A stretch of DNA of 64,000 nt from Apodemus sylvaticus (lineage: Eukaryota > Chordata > Mammalia > Rodentia > Muridae). The notes beneath the pieces were generated by a model. That model was given only the letters and a program-made list of their open reading frames with translations, ran no database searches and was not told where the DNA came from. Position 1 is the first letter of the stretch. Each line of letters starts with the position of its first letter. The position numbers were made by a program, and so were the translations under genes. Of the stretch, positions 1 to 10,612 are shown in pieces. The stretch is from NCBI RefSeq assembly GCF_947179515.1, contig NC_067491.1:3038312-3102311 (forward strand), written 5' to 3'.

Positions 1-487
1 ATAAGATAGATGTTAACTATACACAAAAAATAAAATTAAAACTTATTATAAAGCCACCACTCCTTGTTCTTCATTAATAGTATTTTCATCTACAAACTAT
101 CTGTAAAAATTGGGAAATTATTAAATTTCATATAAACTTTGCTTCTGGAATTCATTAGTTTCTTTAACTTTATTTTATTTTTTTTTTTAAAAAAAAACAT
201 GTTTTGGATATGGAGATTATCCATGTCAACTGGGAATCTAGAAACATGAAGAAATTTTAGGTTTCTCAGAGCTAGGATACTGATATTGTCATTTAGTGTC
301 CTAAAGGCAAAGATACTGGATGCCTTTAAAATCATGTGGTTGTTCAGAATGAAACAAATAATTATTATGTCTGAAATGCCAGAATATTGTTAACACTGAT
401 ATATCATTTTATTGCTGGAATGTCACTTTGGAATGACAATCCAGCTCTTAGTGCCTTTACTGTCATGGACACATTAACATCTTCAGG

Positions 488-560
488 TCTTCATATTCCT
501 GGCTGCAAAATGGGGATGATAATCCTGAAGGAGTGGTTTTAAAGGTAGAGGGGATAAAGC
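488..560 (+). mobile_element. MIR-like ancient SINE fragment
   Basis: A stretch resembling the MIR core and its 3' side: a pyrimidine-rich run followed by GCAAAATGGGGATGATAATC, like the well known AAATGGGGATAATAAT part of MIR. The piece is short and diverged, so the call rests on that motif alone. Confidence 0.35.
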
Positions 561-1361
561 CATCTCGAATGTTCAGTTATGCCCATCTCAAAGAAATGCT
601 CAGTGATCACAGAATTTCTTAATATTTCTAAAATAAAATGCTTTTGATTTATTCAGCTATGTCTCAGTTTGAAAAAGCCTTTTTACAAAAAAATTTTTGG
701 AGATATTGATTAAAAAATTGCTAATTGACTTTTTTTTTAAAGAAAAAATGTTTTCTCTTTCTACAAGTAATTGCTGAAACACAAAGATAAAGACTGGTTT
801 CTATAGAGTTTCTTTGTGCTTACCTTCTGGCTCAGTTAGGCCTCTGCCCTCTCAGACACTCAGTCCCCATCTTCCATCTGCACCCTCTGACTGTATTCAA
901 TACCACAAACTTCACTGATCATGTTTTCACATGGTTCATGAAAATACCCACTTGACATTTATGATGTTGATGCTATTCATGATTTCAACATTTTAAAAAT
1001 ATTTTTGTTTATTTTTCCTTTGTAAACAAAAACTCTGCTGCTAAATGAGATAATAAAGTATCTATAACCTGTGTATATACGTCAAGGGTTTGATGTCACA
1101 TCTTATGGACAATTTATCATTCCAAGGTGACTTTATTCTTTATAGAATTTGGCAAAAACATAGGGTTGGATTAAGAACCATCTGATTTCAATATAAATAT
1201 GTGCTAATTACTTGATTTTATTGAATATCAGTCTTCTAACAAAGATAAACAATCCACTAAGATTCTCATAATTTTAAAATCTATAACATCTTTTTTAATA
1301 TAACACATAAGCATGTCATTCATTTAATATAAAATATGTGAAAAGTTATGTACATTGTTTT

Positions 1362-1480
1362 AAAGACAGGATCTTACACTATAATCCAAACTTCCCTGAA
1401 ACTCTTGGCAATTCTTGGTTGAAGCTTGCCAAGTGAGAGAATTACAGACATGAGTCTCTTGGCCTGGTTCACAGTTTTGC
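1362..1480 (-). mobile_element. Degenerate antisense B1/B4-type SINE
   Basis: The order AAAGACAGGATCTTACACTA, a diverged middle, then AGAGAATTACAGACATGAG follows the antisense B1/B4 pattern (GACAGGGTCTCACTATG ... GCTGGGATTACAGGC). It is heavily mutated, so the boundaries are approximate. Confidence 0.3.
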
Positions 1481-1686
1481 ATATGCATACATGACTTGTA
1501 AAATATAATACTTTAAAATGCATACTTATGTGAATATTAAGATACATATGAATGCATACATCATTGTGTAATATGTAGATAATAAGTGCAAGCATATTTT
1601 ATATTTTGTTTATATGTAAATATATTTCTTTTTTTTAGATTTTTTTTTAACCATAAAATATTAAGGACTTTTAGAAATCAGTATTG

Positions 1687-1893
1687 AGGCTGGAGAAATG
1701 GCTCAGTATTTCACAATATATGCTTCTCCTGCAGAGCCTGGAAGAAGGTTTCCTGCTCTCCTGTCCTGTGGAGCCAATGTTCTCTGTTGCCTGCATAAGA
1801 TTCTGTATGCATAGTACACATAGACTCAGGTAAACACAACCTACACACTAACATAATGAATAAGTGAATGAATAAATAAATATCTTAAAAATT
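1687..1893 (+). mobile_element. B2/B3 SINE, diverged
   Basis: It begins GGCTGGAGAAATGGCTCAG, the tRNA-derived head of B2/B3 that carries the Pol III A box. It ends in an AATAAATAAATA tail followed by CTTAAAA, as B2-family elements do. The body is diverged, suggesting an older B3-type copy. Confidence 0.75.
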
Positions 1894-4268
1894 CAGTATA
1901 ATCCTCCAATTTAAAAAGTTACAAATATTTTAGTAAGCATCACTTAATACTGCTTATAAATAGTGGACTTCAGTAGAATCCAAAGCCTGGTTTCTATGAT
2001 GGTGTTATAACACTATAACCAAACGGCCACACTCGGGGACTGTCCTCGGTGTTTTATTGCTTCTTTTTTTCTCTTACATTCTTTTTCTATGATCACCCCT
2101 CTTTTTTTATCTCTGTAATCTAAAGATATCAGATTATCTTTAAAGCTAAGAGTCTTTGAAACACAAGGATCAGAGAATAGTTGCTTCCAAAGGGAGGATT
2201 CCACGCACTTATGTCATTATGTACAGCAAATGAAACACTGTTTCTGTTATATTTGAAAGATGTCTTTATATAACACAGCACAATATTTTATGTTTAATTT
2301 TACAAATGTTATACATCTAGAGATAGATGTTTTGTCAGTGCCATATATGTCCTTACTATCTAAAAAGCTAAATTCACTGTCCTTCCATTTTTATCTTGTT
2401 CATTTAAATAAGATACAGAATGTATTTTTTTATATCTTTGTTCAGAAACTATGGTTGTTATTACCTGTTCCTTTAAATGACGACGTCTGGTCTGGATTGA
2501 AAGCTGATTTATTTATATCTAATCACCGAGCAAATAAAAAGATTTTAGTTTTGAGAAGTTTAAATATTTCAAATAGCCACCTCTTTTTGTTCACTTATTT
2601 ATGATTTGAGAACTCTATCCCAAAGTAAGTTGTTTGAAAATAGTTGATTCTTTGTAATAGGTTGTTACTATAGTAATTATGTTGATTTTAAATAATTGTT
2701 ATAAATTTGAAATGAACCATTTGAGTGTTTGCACAGAATTTCCTTAGACATTAATAGGTAACACTTAAAAATTGCACTTCCTTGTAACAGTCATTATAAG
2801 ATCACCTTACATATTTTCATTGAAATGAAGCAAAAGTCTCCAGGTACTGCAAGATTGTAGGGCTCAAAAGAAGTATGAGAACATTTTGGGAGGACACACC
2901 TTACAGATGGCAACTAAAAACTGCCTAATGCCAGAACATAGCCATTGGACATATTGACTATTTCCATAGAATCTATTTCAACTGAAACAAATATATTGAT
3001 CCATATGTACAAGCCCACTTTTTCCCCCAGCTCATAAGAAGGAATTTCTTGCCATCCCACATGGCCATAATGACTGCAGTTGTTCCAGGCTCATTTTCAC
3101 ATGGTGTCTGGTAGAACTAACTTTTCGTTTTTTTAAAAAAGTTTATTATAAAGTACACTATCCCTATCTTAATTTTCCAAACCATATTTGCACATGTGTA
3201 CTAGATATATTGGGGTTTTAAAAATATGCACTTATTCTTTGTTACATGATTTGACTTGCATAGAAATTTAACTGTAGATGTAACAGATTGGTAAAATTAG
3301 ACTTTTATATATAAATGCCTAAGTTTTATGGGTAAAATTTTGTATTACCTGTAGATATTGCATTATTTATTATTAAAATATTTACTAATTGGTGAGTATG
3401 AAATTTATAAAATTAATATCTGTTTTTATTATTCAGTTTACTTTATTGAAGAAGAATTTTAGAAACACTCCTTTGTTGGTGTGTCTATATTTGAAGGAAG
3501 GGAGATATAAAAGAATTGTTTCAATGGAGAGTGAAAGGGTCACAACATGAAACCAGCACTAAAGTTATGGCTGTTTCCTCTTAACAACAAAACTGACTAG
3601 GAATGGTGTGACTCCTCTATAATATCACCAATAAGAGATTGAAGCCAGAGCGTTGTGGGCTTAATGGTAGCAACCTAGAAATAAAAGAAGAAAAACACCT
3701 TAAACATGGACCTTATTTTTTAAAAAACTTTTAATGAATAAGAAATAACCATTTACAATAAAATGGTGGACTGTAGTTGTATGAATAAAGGCAAAAATAA
3801 TTATTTGTATGTATCTAATATCTTGGTGAATTTCACTAAATAAATAAAAATGTAGTTGGTAGACATTTTGAAATGTAAAATGCACTATATTAGCAAATGC
3901 TGTGATCATTGAATTTTTCTATTTCTAGTAAAGCTTTTACCTTTTGGGGGGACAGAATTTAACTTCATTCAGTATAATTCTAAGCCCCTTTAGAGTGTTT
4001 ATGTGAGCAAAAACTTACTAATATTTTTATATTCTGGTATCTCCAGAACTAAAAGGAGGGTAGTCCTGATTACGTCTTTTGGGTTTAGTTAAATGACTGT
4101 CACATATAGCATTACACGATGGAGAAGAGGGAAATGACGAATGACATCAGAGTGCTCAGACATTGTAAATTTTATCATCTACTAGGACATCACCATAACA
4201 AAAACACTGCAAAATAAGTTCCAAATGTTTTTATTCTACAAAAGAGATCCTTTTAAAAATATATTCTC
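1894..4268. other. AT-rich intergenic DNA, no gene seen
   Basis: About 2.4 kb with no convincing coding frame, RNA gene or recognisable repeat. The 114-codon frame at 2260-2604 is AT-driven, has no recognisable domain or start context, and is not supported as a gene. Confidence 0.55.
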
Positions 4269-4269
4269 A

Positions 4270-4404
4270 GCCGGGTGGTGATGTAATCCCAGCACTCTGG
4301 GAGGCAGAGGTAGGCAGATTTCTGAGTTCGAGGCCAGCCTGGTCTACAGAGTGAGTTCCAGGACAGCCAGGGCTACACAGAGAAACCCTGTCTCGAAAAA
4401 ACCA
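4270..4404 (+). mobile_element. B1 SINE (young Mus-type)
   Basis: It starts GCCGGGTGGTG and continues through TTTCTGAGTTCGAGGCCAGC, then GTGAGTTCCAGGACAGCCAG, and ends GAAACCCTGTCTCGAAAAAA. The TTTCTGAGTTCGAGG form is typical of recent murine B1 families. A short stretch near the A box is deleted compared with other copies in the window. The A tail runs into an AT microsatellite. Confidence 0.9.

Positions 4405-4405
<1 letters not shown>

Positions 4406-4457
<52 letters not shown>
4406..4457. repeat. (AT)n microsatellite in B1 tail
   Basis: An uninterrupted TA dinucleotide run of about 52 bp directly after the A tail of the upstream B1. SINE tails commonly seed microsatellites in this way. 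Confidence 0.95.
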
Positions 4458-4458
<1 letters not shown>

Positions 4459-4939
4459 TCCTGATAGCTAAAATTGCTACAAAATGTATTTTAAGAGAAT
4501 AACACTGACACAATTATATTGCTTTTGTAAATTTGAAAATATTTCTAGTATGTTTCACCACATTGCTGGAATGCTTTTGTAAGACAAATAACTAAGAAAT
4601 TTTCTCCAGTTTTGTGAGCTAACAAAAGAGAGCCAATAGATGGAAGCTTTATCTCAAATTAATAAATAATTCAGTGTATTTGTACAATAAGTAAACACCA
4701 CTAAAATTAAGGATTTGTATGATTTATTTAATTAAAGTGATTATTCAGTAAAAAAAAAAAAAACCCTTATAGTATCTATACTAATTCTTTTTCTTCATTG
4801 TCTAATATATATCATTTAATTTGTTATGGAGATGAGGATATTAAGTAAGACATAGTAAAAAGTTAAAAAGGTAACAGAAAATGTATTAAAGATTCTAGTC
4901 CACTTCAAGCCAAATATATATCACCTTTGAATAATATCT

Positions 4940-5190
4940 GTTCACATGCAATGTCCAGATGACTTCTGAGCTCTGTCGGGCCCATCAGACAGATGGAAGG
5001 GGCCAGGCACAAATTGAGTTGATGAAGCTGAGGAGCTAAGGCTCATCTGGAAGGTTGCCCAGACCTGGGGCACAGCCAGGGCAGCTGCCCAGAGAGGAAG
5101 CTGCTGCTCAGAGCCCGGCTCTGTCTAGCAGCTGGGCCCCTCTGCCCAGGCCCAGGTGCATGACATCTGCTCCATTTAAAGCTGGGCTCC
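4940..5190. promoter_or_regulatory. GC-rich E-box cluster, candidate enhancer
   Basis: A GC-rich island within AT-rich DNA, not resembling any repeat I recognise. It holds eight CANNTG E-boxes in about 227 bp: CACATG 4943, CAGATG 4956 and 4990, CATCTG 5044, CAGCTG 5082 and 5129, CAGGTG 5153, CATCTG 5164. CAGATG/CATCTG and CAGCTG are the forms favoured by NeuroD/neurogenin and Ascl1-type factors. Less than one is expected by chance in this length. It lies about 28 kb upstream of the probable Neurod4 promoter. Enhancer function is inference. Confidence 0.4.
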
Positions 5191-5686
5191 TATGATATGA
5201 AAAAACAAAAACAAACAAACAAAAAAACCCCACTACTTTGTGTAGGAATCTTTTTTTTTTTTAACTGCTCATGTGAGATGTTCAGTGATTTGTTTCCTAC
5301 ATGTATCAAAGGACCAGAGTAGGAGGAGAGCCAGATGTGGAGCACTTGGGAAGCAAAAGCAAAAAGCAAAAAAGTTTGCCAAGCACTACATAGTGATGCC
5401 CGGGCCAGCCTGGGCTTTAGTGGGAAACACCGCGAGTAGAAAGGAGGAGACAGTGGCAGCCCATCAGGGGTTTCTTAACAGGACAAATATGTCTGTCCAG
5501 GTGCTGTTGTCCTTGGCCTCTGCATTCTGGGAGTGAAAGATCTTACACTGTGATGAGATAAATTGGGGAAATAGAAAAATTTAAAAGATCAGATTGTATA
5601 TTTAAAGCTTAACTTCTTGGAGATGTTCATAAACAGATTTGAAACGTGCATCTTCAAGGAAGATGGAACAGTCTATTTTGCATGCA
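5191..5686. other. Intergenic DNA, no gene seen
   Basis: Contains an A-rich CAAACAAACA stretch near 5205-5226 and a T run near 5251. No gene, RNA or clear repeat family is visible. Confidence 0.5.
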
Positions 5687-5731
5687 TGTGTGTGTGTGTG
5701 TGTGTGTGTGTGCGTGCGCACGTGCGTGCAC

Positions 5732-5771
<40 letters not shown>
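5687..5771. repeat. (TG)n-GCGTGCGCACGTGC-(CA)n compound repeat
   Basis: A TG run followed by a GC-rich alternating core with GCGCACGTGCGTGC and then a CA run to 5771. Nearly all 85 bp alternate purine and pyrimidine, and the TG and CA arms form an inverted repeat. Long frames on both strands here are translations of the repeat, not genes. Confidence 0.95.
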
Positions 5772-5773
<2 letters not shown>

Positions 5774-6089
5774 CACATGTGCCCCAGGGTGTATGTGGGG
5801 GTAGAGGACAATGCCACCTTGTGGTGATTACCATTGCACAAGTGCTCTGCCTACCCAGTCACCTCATCAGCTCTGCTTTGTCTGTTTTTGACGGTGTTAG
5901 TTTTGGAATGTTGTCCCTTGTTTCTGTTCTTTCTGGGTTACACAGTGATATTTGTAACTTTGGCTATACTCACATTTACTTTTGATAGGCTTTCTTCTGT
6001 CCAAGCTCTTTCAGTTCAGAAGCATTGAGGCTTATGGAGATCTCAAGTGAATTTAGATGATGTTTTATACCAACCCTAGTGTTTTATCA

Positions 6090-6750
6090 CCCAGGGTGTA
6101 ATAATTCGGGAGGGTGCAACTCAGTGGGCCCTGGTAAGGTGTTCCCCTGAACAATCAAGCCACAGGACAGGCCAAGTACAAGAGGAAGTTGGTTACGGAC
6201 CGTGTGGGGGTCTGCTGTGGGGGAACCGAGGTTCCTTGGTCCAGGAAGACACAGGTCCGGCGGAAACAGGACAAACTGACATGACCACAGAGGTGGTTTA
6301 AAATCTGAGCATATTTCTCGGGTACCTCTCAAAGTCCAATCAAGTCAACATCTCGAATTAAGCATCATATACATCTGTAAAAGGCTAGCTAGGCTTTCTC
6401 AGGCAATACAGGGTGTTTACCCCAAGTCCAGGGCCCACGTGGCTAAACTGCTTCTTCATCTTGGTCGCCGTGTTGCGCCGGCTGGGGAGCTGAAGAAGGA
6501 TGGTGTCTAGCCTCCTGGCGATCTCGTGCTTAGCTTCCTGGTGAAAATGGCGACATTGTAGAGTTTGGGAAGCTGTCTGGCTCGCGCTGTCTTTTAAGAG
6601 TCCTTTTGCCTAGTCTGCCGTTTGCATTTGTCTCTGTGCCATGCTTGGGGCCATCGTAGGCCCTGGGCAATCAGCTCTAATGATTAGCTCTGGTAGCAGT
6701 CTCTAGCCTCTAGCCTGGTAAAGCTAACTGGCTACAGCTTGAATTAACTA
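6090..6750. other. GC-rich, CpG-containing block of unknown origin
   Basis: A sharply bounded block richer in G+C and CpG than its surroundings (for example GGTCGCCGTGTTGCGCCGGC near 6462 and GGTCCGGCGGAAACAGGAC near 6253). No reading frame in it looks like a protein. It could be internal or LTR sequence of an endogenous retrovirus related to the putative minus-strand LTR just downstream, but I cannot assign it. Confidence 0.35.
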
Positions 6751-6770
6751 ACTCATTCCTCCTCCGAGTG

Positions 6771-6858
6771 TCTCTCTCTCTCAGGTAGAGAGAGTCTACT
6801 GCCTCTCTGTAAAATCAAAAGTATCTATTGTCTCTCTGTCTGCATCTCTGACATTCTC

Positions 6859-6904
<46 letters not shown>

Positions 6905-6920
6905 TGTGTGTGTGTATATG
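6771..6920. repeat. CT-rich tract with (CT)n and short (GT)n
   Basis: Runs of TCTCTC interrupted by AGGTAGAGAGAG, then an uninterrupted CT run from about 6861 to 6902, then GTGTGTGTGTG. Simple sequence. Confidence 0.9.
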
Positions 6921-7519
6921 TGACTCAATGACTCAATTTAGTCTCTCTGAGTTAGTAAGTATGAATTGTATCCTGAATCACACCTGGATAAACCAAGAAA
7001 GGCTGTTTTTGTCAAGATCTCCCTGCGTGAGGCCTGTAACAAAAGACAGTTCCTCATGTAGCTTCCCTTGCTATTCAGGTGGGCCTGAGATAGCCTGTCT
7101 GCAAGCAAAATCAAAAATCAACAGGTGGAACTAGATTAACTTGTGGGGGAAGGTGGCTAGGGAACCAATTTAAATGTAAATTCTTTCTACCTAGCCCAAA
7201 TACTCATCTTTCTGGCAGGGACCTCATAAGATTATTCAGATGTAAATATTCTTAGTCTGGGCTATTGTTTGGAAACTATCTGCCCTGAAAGGTAGTAGAC
7301 TAGAACCTGTGACTGGAATTTCTGGAATGCCTTTTCTACCATAATAACATAAATGGTTGAAGCAAAGCAGAATTTTTTGTTATAAGATGGATTCTTATAT
7401 TTGCTTGGTTAGGCCATGTCTCAGCCATCAGAATTGCCAATGGAGATTCTTAGCTTCTGAATATATGGGGAGGTCCATTATTCCCAGGAGACATTTTTTC
7501 TTTCGCCTCTGTCTGTAAA
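6921..7519. other. Unassigned sequence between CT tract and putative LTR
   Basis: No gene seen. The sequence may be part of the same retroelement as its flanks, but I found no pol or gag coding similarity in the frames. Confidence 0.35.
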
Positions 7520-8140
7520 ATAACATTTTTCAGACTTTCACTGGGCCACCGTGGCAGAAGTTTATTGGGGTAAGTTTATTGCCAGGAAGGGGAGCAGGGA
7601 ACTGGAAAGGGGTAAGGCAGGGAATCAGGGACAGAGAAGGATAGAGAAGAAAGAGGAAGAGAGGAAGAAGCCAGCCAGGGACATGTAGGGAAGAGAAAGA
7701 GAGAGGGAGAGAGAGAGGGAGAGGAACAGGGAGGTGGAGGGAGAGGGAGGGGAAAGGGGGAGAGGGAGGAGGAGAGAGAGATGAAGGGAAAAGGAGGGGG
7801 GAGGGGGAGGGGAAGGGAGAGGGAGGTGTGGGGGGAAGGGGGAGGAAGAGAGGGAGGTGGAGGGAGGAGGAGGGAGAGGAAGAGGGAAGGGTGGGAGGAA
7901 GGGGGAGGGGGAAGAAAAGGGGGGAGGGTGAGGAGGAAAATGAGGAGGAGAGGGAGGGTGAGGGTGAGGGAGGAGAACTGAACAGTCAAGTCTTTATATG
8001 CGAGCCAGGCTCATACCTGAGCATTGCTAACTGTTGGGCAGAGCCTAGAGGAATTGCTAACACCTACAATGAGATGGACCTGCAGTGGAGAAGGACCATT
8101 TGGGGATTGAATAGTATGGGAGCCAGTTACCCTGAGAACT
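7520..8140 (-). mobile_element. Putative LTR, minus strand
   Basis: Read on the minus strand, a TATA-like ATATAAA lies at 7993-7999. It is followed by a long pyrimidine-rich stretch and then two AATAAA signals at 7575-7580 and 7561-7566. This TATA, pyrimidine-rich transcribed part and poly(A) signal order is that of a retroviral LTR. I could not find matching ends or a target-site duplication, so the limits and family are uncertain. Confidence 0.35.
7600..7978. repeat. Long polypurine (GGGAGA)n-type tract
   Basis: About 380 bp of almost pure G and A on the + strand, built from GGGAGAGGGAGG, GAGGAGGGAG and similar imperfect units. Such mirror-like purine tracts can form triplexes. The frames across it on both strands encode only low-complexity Arg/Gly/Glu or Pro/Ser/Leu and are not genes. 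Confidence 0.9.
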
Positions 8141-9395
8141 TACAACAAACAAGCAAGCAAACAGACTATTTGGAGAAACCTATGGACTTCAATAATTTCA
8201 AATCTGCTCTCTCTACCTAGAAGAAGGCTTAAAGTAACCTCTCATAGGGAAATAGATGAGGTAGAACGAAAAACAGGCAATTTAGAATTGAAATTTTTCT
8301 AGTCTATGTGGGCTATGTTGTGTAGCAATTTCTTCTGAGATAAAGCGTTTGATCTTAGAGGGAAGCATCTTAAGACTGGGATGCTCTAGAGTTCATTGAA
8401 CATTCCTTTCTGATCTTAAAACCCAGGAAGTAAACAGTTTAAGTCTTCAGGAAGTCCCTGAAACTGACCAGAAGAGTGTCATAGAACAGGTTGTAATAAT
8501 AAAAATAAAGTGGATAGTTTATAAGAAAAAGAGATAGATTTCTCATCAGTTGTAAAGGCTTGAAATCCATGCTCAAATTGAGCATGTGTCTAGTGAGGGG
8601 TTGCTGCCTAGTTCAAAGTCTTTTGTCTGTCTTCACATGATAACACTAGAGAGCTAGTCCTCTAGAATTTTTTTTACAAGAGTATTAATTTAATCCACAA
8701 AGGCTGTGTTCTAATGAATCAATCATTTCCTAAATTACTGTCTTTTAATATCATCACCTCGGAGATTAAAATTTCAAAATATGCTAATAAGAGAAACTTA
8801 CTTCTGTAATGGGCAACAGTTAATGCAGAGACTCATAACTGCTAAGAATGTGTGACTGTCCAGTGCTTGGTCAGAAACAGAACATCTGTGTCAATCTTCC
8901 CTCTTGCCCCCGCCAAGGCTGGCAGAACACTATAGATGAGAGGACAAAAAAATGTAATAGCTGCAAGAAGGGGAGGAGTTTTATAGAATGCAGTCTTATG
9001 CATCAGTTGCTCAAAGGAAATGAGACAACAGCTGATTTCTGATCAAAGGATGTCTGCAGAGGCTCCTGAGAGGGGTCAATGCAGGAGACTTAGTTCAGAG
9101 CTCTCCTTCTCAGGCTCTAAGAAAGAAGGGCTTGTAAAGTGAACAAATAAATAAAATTTTTAAAAGTTATTTTAAAAAAAGAGAAGAAAGAAGGAATGGA
9201 GTAGAAGAGGGGAGGAAAGAAGAGAAATGGCTTCAGAGACAGGGACAGAACCTGGAAAGAAGTGACTCACCAACTGGAGAAGGCGAAACTGAATTGTAAG
9301 GGTTGGGAATTTGTCTTGCCCAAGCACACACCCAACCTCCACCCCCTGTGTCTTACACTGTGGGTCTTTGAAGACCAGAGTTGTGAAAAAGTGGG
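8141..9395. other. Intergenic DNA, no gene seen
   Basis: No recognisable repeat family or convincing frame over about 1.25 kb. A purine-rich patch lies at 9175-9230. Confidence 0.5.
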
Positions 9396-9401
9396 TATGG
9401 A

Positions 9402-9898
9402 TGTCCCGACCCGCAGGACAGTCAACAGGGTCCCCGGACCACCTAGGAGAAGGCGAGAGACTAGAAACTAGAAAGACAGACAGCAAGACAGTATTCTTAT
9501 CAAGCTGTCAAATTTTATTTTTTACACAAGGCAATTTAAAGGGAAGGGTAAAGGTGTAGGGAGGGGTGAAGGGGTACAATTTCAGGGGGCTGGCATCATT
9601 TCGAAGAAACAGTTTTTCAGAGTTTCTGGGTAAAGCTAGTTATTGCTGCTGGAATCTTGGCATGATAAAGGGGGTCATGAGGAGGTGAAGTGGAAAAAAG
9701 TTGCTATAGTAACCTATCCACAGATGAGCTTTGAGAGGAGGGGGTTTTGAGATATAAGTAAGAATGGCTCCTGGCATGGAGATCTAAGTGAGAATGACTC
9801 CGGGTATCGAGATCTCCTGGCACTGAGATCTAGGTGGGGGTGGCTCCTGGTCTCGAGATCTCTTGGCATCGAGATTTAAGTGAGGATGGCTCCTGGCA
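9402..9898 (-). mobile_element. Solo ERVK-like LTR, minus strand
   Basis: On the minus strand the element begins TGCCAGGAGCC and ends GGGTCGGGACA, a 497-bp TG...CA unit. It is flanked by a 6-bp target duplication with one mismatch: TATGGA at 9396-9401 and TACGGA at 9899-9904. A six-base duplication suits class II (ERVK) elements. An AATAAAATTTGA motif followed by CTTGATAAGAATACTGTCTT resembles the poly(A)/U5 part of ETn/RLTR13-type LTRs. No internal retroviral genes adjoin it, so it looks like a solo LTR. Exact family is uncertain. Confidence 0.75.
9749..9898 (-). repeat. Tandem ~46-bp repeats in the LTR U3
   Basis: The motif GAGATCTAAGTGAGAATG followed by a CTCCTGGCAT-like segment recurs at about 46-bp steps (near 9749, 9779, 9825 and 9871), with the last copy reaching the LTR edge. 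Repeats in this position resemble the enhancer duplications of retroviral U3 regions. Confidence 0.7.
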
Positions 9899-9904
9899 TA
9901 CGGA

Positions 9905-10094
9905 TATGATCTAAATACCTTAAAGTGGATGTACTCTAATTTGCTGTAGTCCACATTCAACTTGTTTCTTCTGTTGTGTGTTTAGAGAAGGGGTGAGGAA
10001 CAAGAGTCAGCTACCTGCTCTGCTTCCCTTCCAAATTCTTTCTTTTCTTTTTTCTTTTTTCTTTTTGGCAGGTGCTAATTAAATCCACTGTGGA
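9905..10094. other. Short unassigned spacer with CT/T-rich patch
   Basis: A TTCTTTTCTTTTTTC run at 10040-10065. No gene seen. Confidence 0.5.
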
Positions 10095-10612
10095 TGTTAA
10101 CTATATTTATTTATTTATCAATTTTTACTTATTCATTTTACATCTCACCCACTGACCCCTCCCAGTCATTCCCCCTCACAATACTTACTCTGCTCTCCTT
10201 CTCTGAGTGAGTGGGTACCCCTCCTGGGTATCCCCCCTACCCTGTTACTTTAGGTCTCTGCAAGGCTAGGTGTTTCTTCTCCCACTGAGACCAGACAAGG
10301 CAGCTCAGCTAGAAGAACATATCTTAAGTACAGGCAACAGCTTGTAGGCCCCATTCTGACTCCAGTCATTTGGGACTCACATGAAGACCAAGTTGCATAT
10401 CTGCTGCATATGTGCGGGAGTCCATGTATGTTCTTTGGTAGGAGGTTCAGTCTCTGAGTCCCAAAGGTCCAGGTTAGTTGACTCTGTTGATCTTTCTATG
10501 CTCTTCAGACCACAATCATTCTTCCTATTTTTCCATAAGAGCCCCCAGGCTTCATTCACTGTTTGGCTTGGATGTCTGCAAGGTTTCTTGAATCTCACTT
10601 ACAAGGGGGAAT
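10095..10612 (-). mobile_element. Lx-type L1 3' UTR, minus arm of a twin-primed copy
   Basis: Read on the minus strand this is the terminal 3' UTR of an old rodent L1, ending in an AAATAAATAAATA-like tail at about 10095-10120 (+). Characteristic pieces on the + strand are TTCTTTGGTAGGAGGTTCAG and AGACCAGACAAGGCAGCTC. The overlapping frames on both strands are not genes. The piece continues, inverted, in the next feature. Confidence 0.75.

Larger units (their letters stand above)
1..1684. other. AT-rich intergenic DNA, no gene seen
   Basis: No open frame here looks like a real protein; the short frames are AT-rich and have no recognisable family. Two weak fossil repeats are listed separately (a MIR-like piece near 490-560 and a degenerate antisense SINE near 1362-1480). 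Nothing else stands out beyond poly-A/poly-T runs. Confidence 0.6.

Noticed and set aside
5602..5985. Frames encoding Cys-Val or Thr-His repeats
   Set aside because: Translations of TG/CA microsatellite on both strands.
7576..8220. Pro/Ser-rich and Arg/Gly/Glu-rich frames of 66-137 codons
   Set aside because: They are readings of a polypurine/polypyrimidine tract.
9749..9898. CRISPR-like array
   Set aside because: The repeats are imperfect, adjoin without unique spacers and sit in an LTR U3 of a mammalian genome.
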